A DNA stretch of 11,248 nucleotides from Willaertia magna. Its lineage: Eukaryota; Heterolobosea; Eutetramitea; Acrasida; Naegleriidae. The notes under the pieces were generated by a model that had not been told where the DNA came from, did no database searches, and worked only from the letters and a program-made list of their open reading frames with translations. Location: NCBI GenBank assembly GCA_902984215.1, contig CADWAF010003511.1, positions 1-11,248 of the forward strand, read 5' to 3'. Position numbers and translations under genes: made by a program. The number at the start of each line of letters is the position of its first letter. Position 1 is the stretch's first letter. Shown here in pieces: positions 7,069 through 11,248 of this stretch.

Positions 7069-7089
7069 GTCACCTTTAGTTATAAACAC
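7069..7089 (-). repeat. Right terminal inverted repeat
   Basis: This 21-bp sequence starts GTCACCTTTAG and ends AAACAC. It is the exact reverse complement of 4591-4611 with no mismatch, which supports an intact, recent element. Confidence 0.87.
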
Positions 7090-7096
7090 TCTATGA
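7090..7096. repeat. Right target-site duplication of the transposon
   Basis: TCTATGA follows the right inverted repeat and matches 4584-4590 exactly. Removing the element and one copy joins protease downstream sequence to the AP-3 delta upstream sequence, restoring an ordinary intergenic gap of about 530 bp. Confidence 0.82.
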
Positions 7097-7460
7097 AATT
7101 TAGTTGTTGTGTTGTTAATTCATTTGTATGGAAAATTTTCAAATTCTCAGCGTTTTTCTCAACAACTTCTATTTTTGATTTTCTCTCGCAAAAATTAAAA
7201 ATCCTAGTCACAATAAACCAAAGAGAAAAAAACTACACAAACAGAGAGTGTATTATTACTCCAAAATGTATTATACAACAAGAATTGATAATAATAATAA
7301 CAATAGTGGTATAATAAATAATAATAATAAACAGTCTAACAATATGTTAACAATAACTAATCATCATCATAAAATTTCAATTATGTAACAGCAACATTAC
7401 AAAATCAAACTCCTTCTTTTTACCCTCAAAATTAATAAAATAAAAAATTTTATAAAAAAA
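7097..7460 (+). other. AT-rich upstream region and probable 5'-UTR of the AP-3 delta gene
   Basis: No credible gene lies here; a 73-codon frame at 7093-7314 starts inside the transposon's duplication and encodes only low-complexity sequence. An interrupted ATA/AAT microsatellite runs from about 7288 to 7331. The bases before the AP-3 ATG at 7461 are almost wholly A and T, ending in a run of A, a favourable initiation context in AT-rich eukaryotes. The AP-3 promoter should lie here, so the transposon sits close to it. Confidence 0.55.
7288..7331. repeat. Interrupted ATA/AAT trinucleotide microsatellite
   Basis: Runs of ATA units at about 7288-7300 and 7311-7331 are separated by CAATAGTGGT. 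This is a simple-sequence repeat in the AP-3 upstream region and is likely length-variable between strains. Confidence 0.6.
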
Positions 7461-10400
7461 ATGTTCGAAAAGAGTCTTCAAGATCTAGTTAAAGGTATTC
7501 GAGCAAATAAATCTGGTGAAGAAGTTTATATTCGTAATGCCATCAATGAAATTAAAGATGAATTAAAATCAAATGATATTAAAAAGAAGGCTACAGGTGT
7601 ACAAAAATTAACTTATGTAAGTATCAAAAATTTAACTATTCCTATCTCATCATCATCTTCTAATTTCACTATTATCCTCTTCTTTCTTCTTCATTTCAAT
7701 AGTTACATATGTTAGGATATGATATGAATTGGGCTGCTTTCCACATTCTTGAAGTGATGAGTAGCCCAATCTTTGCATATAAAAAGATTGGTTACTTAGC
7801 AGCATCTCTATCGTTTACTCCTCAAACCGATGTTATCCTTTTAACTCATCAATTATTTAGAAAAGAATTAAAGAGTTTAAATCAATATGAATCCGGTTTA
7901 GCAGTTACTTGTATTAGTAATATTGCTACAAATGATTTAGCAAAGGACTTGGCCTCAGAAATTTTAACTTTATTCCAAAGCGGTAAACAATATGTTAGAA
8001 AAAAGGCTGTTCTTTGTATGTACAAAATCTTCTTACAATATCCTGATGCTTTAAGACCTTCTTTCCCTAAACTTAAAGAAAAATTATCAGATTCCCATCC
8101 TTGTAAGTATATTTTTTTTTGTAGTTTTTTTGTATTTACTTTTCATTATTGTATTATTTATTATTTATTAAATGATTCCCATAACAATAGCTGTTGTTTC
8201 CTCAAGTGTAAATGTAATTTGTGAATTAGCAAGAAAGAATCCTAAAAATTATTTATCTATGGCTCCAGCCTTCTATAAATTATTAACAAATATCAATAAT
8301 AATTGGACATTAATTAAAATTGTAAAACTATTTGGAGCATTAACACCTCATGAACCAAGATTAGCTAAAAAATTAGTTGAACCATTAGCTAATATAATTA
8401 ATAGTACTCCAGCAAAGAGTTTATTATATGAATGTTTATTAACTGTAACTATTGGATTAAAAGAACATACAAGTATAGTTAAATTAGCAGTTGAAAAATT
8501 AAAACAATTTGTTGAAGAAAAGGATCAAAATTTAAAATATTTAGGTTTATTAGGATTAAATAATTTATTATCTAAATATCCAAAAGTAATTGCAGATATG
8601 AAAGATACAATTATGGATTGTTTAGAAGATCAAGATACTACAATTAGATATAGAGCATTAGATTTATTATGTGGAGTAGTTAATCAAAAGAATATTAAAG
8701 GTATTATTAATAAATTAATGAAAATATTAGAGAAATCTGAAGGTGAATATAGAGATTTCTTAGTTGAAAGAATTATTACATCATGTTCAAAAGATAATTA
8801 TTCCGCAATTGCTAATTTTAAATGGTATTTAGATATTTTAATTCAATTAACAAATGTTAAATCTGCAATTCATGGTAAATTAATTGCTACACATTTAATG
8901 GATGTTTTAATTAGAGTTAAATCATTAAGATCACATGGTGTTAATGAAATGATTAAATTATTATCATCACCTTTATTATCAACTGAATCTTCAGAAACTT
9001 CAAGTGTTTTTGAAGTATTATATGCAGCATCATTTGTTATTGGTGAATTTATTACACAAGCAGATATTAATTATAAAGAAGTTTTACAAAAATTATTACA
9101 ACCACAAACACAATCATTACCTGATAGAATTAAATCATGTTATATCCAAGCCATCACTAAAATCTATTCAGCTGCATGTGCCAAGGGTGTTAAATTATCA
9201 TCTACTGCTAACACCACTACTAATGCAACTACAAGCTCATTAAATGATATATTAGGATTTGATAACACTACATTAACTGAAGAGAATGAACCTGTCGTTA
9301 ATAATAATGCCAATATCAATAACAATGAAGAAGAAGAAATGAATCACACTGAAGTAAATTCACAATTATTAAAAGAATTGAGAGAAATTATTAGAGATGG
9401 ATTACTAAAATATTTTAATTCAACTGACGTTGAAGTACAAGAAAGAACAAATACATGTTTATCTTTAATTGAAATTCATGAATCATTAGAAGATGAAAAT
9501 GAAAATATTGGACCTGAAATTGAATCAATTTTTATTGATGAATTAAAACCTGTTGTTATTGGATCACAAGAACAAGTACCTATTCCAGATGGATTAGATT
9601 TAGATAGATGGATTGGTAAGACATGGGATTCATTAGTTGATGAATCTGTATTTAATCAAATACCTTCTTCTATTGCATTAAATGAATTTAATGAATATAA
9701 TAATGAATTTGATATTAATAATAATGAAGAAGAAAGTAATATTCCATTACCATCTAATTCTTATCAATTAAATGATACTTATCAACAAAATAAACAAGTA
9801 TTTATTTTACGTAGTGATAATAAGAAGAAAACACCAACTGGAAGTAATACATCATCACCACAACAACAAGAATTAAAGAAAAAGAAAAAGACAACAAGTG
9901 GTGGTACTAAAAAGAAGAAGGCAACAACAACAGTTCAAGAAATTGAAGAACCAATGCAAGTTAGTACTGATTTTGAACAATTAGAAGGAGTTGAATTTAA
10001 AAATAATAAAACTGTTGGATTAGGTAATAAACAAGATGATGATCCATTAAGTAAGATTGATTTAACAAATATTGGTAAAGATGAAGTATTACCTTCTATT
10101 CAAGCTTATCCTGTTGGTACTTCACCAATTATGCCAGTAAGTTCATCAAAGAAGAAGAAGGAAGAAACTGGAACAACTACTAAAAAGAAGAAGGGAACAA
10201 CTACCATTAAAAAGAAGAAGGCAGTGAAAGAGGGCAGTGAAGAATTAGAAGAACAAGGTACAACCACTACTAAAAAGAAGAAGAAGACAGCAACTGCTAG
10301 TGGTGTTGAAGGAAATAGTGAAGAAAAGAAAAAGAAGAAAAAGTCAACAGCAAATAGTGTCACTGGAGAGGAAGGAACTGTCACAAAAAAGAAAAAGTCA

Positions 10401-11234
10401 ACAAGTGGTAATGCAAAGAAAGTAGATGCTGCCAAACAAGTATTAGATTTCTTTGATAATCCAACACCAATCAATGAAAATACAACAACTACAAATGGTA
10501 GTGCTTCAAAGAAAAAGACGAATAGTAAAAGTAAAGGATTAAAACGTATTTGTAGAGATGATAATGTAAGAATTGGTTATCATACAAAAGTACAACCAAG
10601 TGATTCAAATAATATTACAATTCCATTAGTTTTAGAAAATTTAAATAATCAACAAGATATTACACAAATTACATATCATGTAGATAGTACAATGAATTTT
10701 AAATTTATTAAACCATTAAATCAAAATGTTGGACCATTACGTGCATTATTTTCATTAGGACCAGGTGATGAAGATAACATTCCATTAAACTTTAATTTCC
10801 AATCAATTAATAGACAACAACAAGTAACTGGTTATATTGATTATTGTATTGGAAATGATAAGAAGAGATTAGATTTTAGTTTAAAAGTTCCATCTTCAAT
10901 GTTCTTTGCACCAAAACGTATTTCACAAGAAGATTTTATGAATTTAGTTAAGATGAAAGAATTACCATGTGTAACATCAACAAATTGTTTATTAAATGAT
11001 AAAATTGATAATGTTAATGTAGCTGCTAAAGAGATTGCAAGATTATTGAGATTAACAGTTGTTGAAAGTGTAGGTGATACTTATCAAATGTATGGTTGTT
11101 CATGTCAAAATAATCATTTAGCTGTTTTAGTGAAATCAAAGAATGAAAAGACTATTTTAGTTGATTTAAGAACTGCAGATGATAATTTAAGTACAAGTTT
11201 ATTACAAGAAGTTGCTTTATTATTTAAACAATAA
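7461..11234 (+). CDS. AP3D1: AP-3 adaptor complex delta subunit (three exons: 7461-7616, 7703-8102, 8191-11234)
   Basis: Splicing two short introns gives 1199 residues, close to the usual length of AP-3 delta (about 1150-1200). The protein is a large subunit of the AP-3 coat that sorts cargo from endosomes or Golgi to lysosome-related organelles. The adaptin N-terminal trunk (about residues 1-560) has hallmark family segments: M-F-E-K-S-L-Q-D-L at the start, L-G-Y-D-M-N-W-A-A-F across the first junction, K-K-A-V-L, Y-P-D-A-L-R-P-x-F-P-K-L, V-N-V-I-C-E-L-A-R-x-N-P-K-N-Y-L just after the second, L-Y-E-C and E-V-L-Y-A-A. A segment with D-L-D-R-W-I (about residue 656) and the Lys-rich hinge (about 746-960) correspond to the AP-3 delta-specific region. 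The C-terminal 235 residues match the delta appendage, including K-R-L-D-F-x-L, V-V-E-S-V and L-A-V-L-V-K. All parts appear intact. Codon use is strongly TTA/AGA/AAT-biased, as in a native gene. Confidence 0.95.
7617..7702 (+). other. Intron 1 of the AP-3 delta gene (86 bp)
   Basis: It begins GTAAGTATC and ends with a pyrimidine-rich tract and TTTCAATAG. It falls in phase 0 after L-T-Y. Splicing restores L-T-Y-L-H-M-L-G-Y-D-M, the conserved AP-3 delta sequence; reading through gives a stop at 7713-7715. Its length is not a multiple of three. Confidence 0.93.
8103..8190 (+). other. Intron 2 of the AP-3 delta gene (88 bp)
   Basis: It begins GTAAGTATATT and ends ATAACAATAG. It splits a Ser codon after its first base (T|CT). 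Splicing gives S-H-P-S-V-V-S-S-S-V-N-V-I-C-E-L, matching the conserved D-P-S-V-V-S-A-V-N-V-I-C-E-L of AP-3 delta. The intron is T-rich and very AT-rich. Confidence 0.93.
9871..10520 (+). repeat. Lys/Thr/Glu-rich low-complexity repeats in the AP-3 delta hinge
   Basis: At least nine runs of three to six Lys (AAG/AAA codons) alternate with Thr/Ser/Gly-rich or Glu-rich spacers, for example T-T-K-K-K-K-G-T-T-T and T-T-T-T-K-K-K-K-K. AP-3 delta hinges are Lys-rich in many species, so this is a family trait, here expanded. The complement produces a 122-codon Phe/Val-rich minus-strand frame (10106-10474) that is an artefact. Confidence 0.75.
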
Positions 11235-11248
11235 ATTCTTTATTTACT

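Larger units (their letters stand above)
4591..7089 (+). mobile_element. Apparently complete cut-and-paste DNA transposon (about 2.5 kb)
   Basis: The element is bounded by perfect 21-bp inverted repeats (22 bp if the next base is included) and flanked by a direct duplication of 5-7 bp. It carries one long plus-strand frame encoding an RNase H-like (DDE/D-type) transposase. Identical ends, intact duplication and an unbroken frame of some 680 codons suggest a fairly recent, possibly still mobile, insertion. The short ends and single gene fit a class II transposon. No LTR, reverse transcriptase or poly(A) tail is seen. The superfamily cannot be fixed from sequence alone. The left subterminal region is long (about 330 bp before the frame opens) and the right one short (about 110 bp). 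The element sits between the protease polyadenylation signals and the AP-3 delta upstream region. Confidence 0.85.

Noticed and set aside
7093..7314. 73-codon plus-strand frame
   Set aside because: Begins within the target-site duplication and runs through the upstream region and microsatellite; its content is low complexity and not protein-like.
9004..9243. 79-codon plus-strand frame in another phase of AP-3 delta exon 3
   Set aside because: Out-of-frame shadow of the conserved AP-3 delta coding sequence.
10106..10474. 122-codon Phe/Val-rich minus-strand frame that looks like a membrane protein
   Set aside because: It is the complement of the AAG/AAA Lys runs and ACA/ACT Thr codons of the AP-3 hinge, not a gene.
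1..11248. CRISPR array, bacterial operon signals or rRNA genes
   Set aside because: No regularly spaced repeats, Shine-Dalgarno patterns or rRNA-like sequence seen; introns and AP-3 delta show a eukaryotic nuclear locus.

Overview
This is nuclear DNA from an AT-rich eukaryote. Three things show it: two short GT-AG introns interrupt a conserved AP-3 adaptor gene, AATAAA motifs follow the genes, and initiator ATGs sit in A-rich contexts. The AP-3 gene uses mostly TTA for Leu and AGA for Arg, and every complete gene ends in TAA, so the code looks standard. Asn/His-rich and Lys/Thr-rich low-complexity tracts would suit a dictyostelid-like or other AT-rich protist. The species cannot be settled from the sequence alone.

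Layout: (i) 1-773, minus strand: the 5' part of a gene for a single-pass, probably type II membrane protein, running off the left edge. (ii) 774-1234: a divergent intergenic region ending in an A/C-rich leader. (iii) 1235-4426, plus strand: an uninterrupted gene for a 1063-residue protein with about 790 N-terminal residues of unrecognised or weakly recognisable sequence and an apparently intact subtilisin (S8) protease domain at the C-terminus. (iv) 4591-7089: an apparently complete DNA transposon of about 2.5 kb, with 21-bp perfect terminal inverted repeats, a 5-7 bp target-site duplication and one RNase H-like transposase frame whose true start seems to lie in an upstream exon. (v) 7097-7460: AT-rich upstream region of the next gene. 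(vi) 7461-11234, plus strand: a complete three-exon gene for the delta subunit of the AP-3 adaptor complex (1199 residues after splicing).

The genes do not form an operon or a shared pathway. AP-3 delta is a housekeeping vesicle-coat gene. The transposon lies in the gap between the protease gene and AP-3 delta, about 370 bp upstream of the AP-3 ATG. The least ordinary item is the large protease: it has no signal peptide, an intact Asp/His/Ser triad, and a central segment that looks like a degenerate OTU (ovarian-tumour) cysteine-protease fold. This architecture could fit a regulated intracellular protease such as a conflict or cell-death effector, but that is inference.
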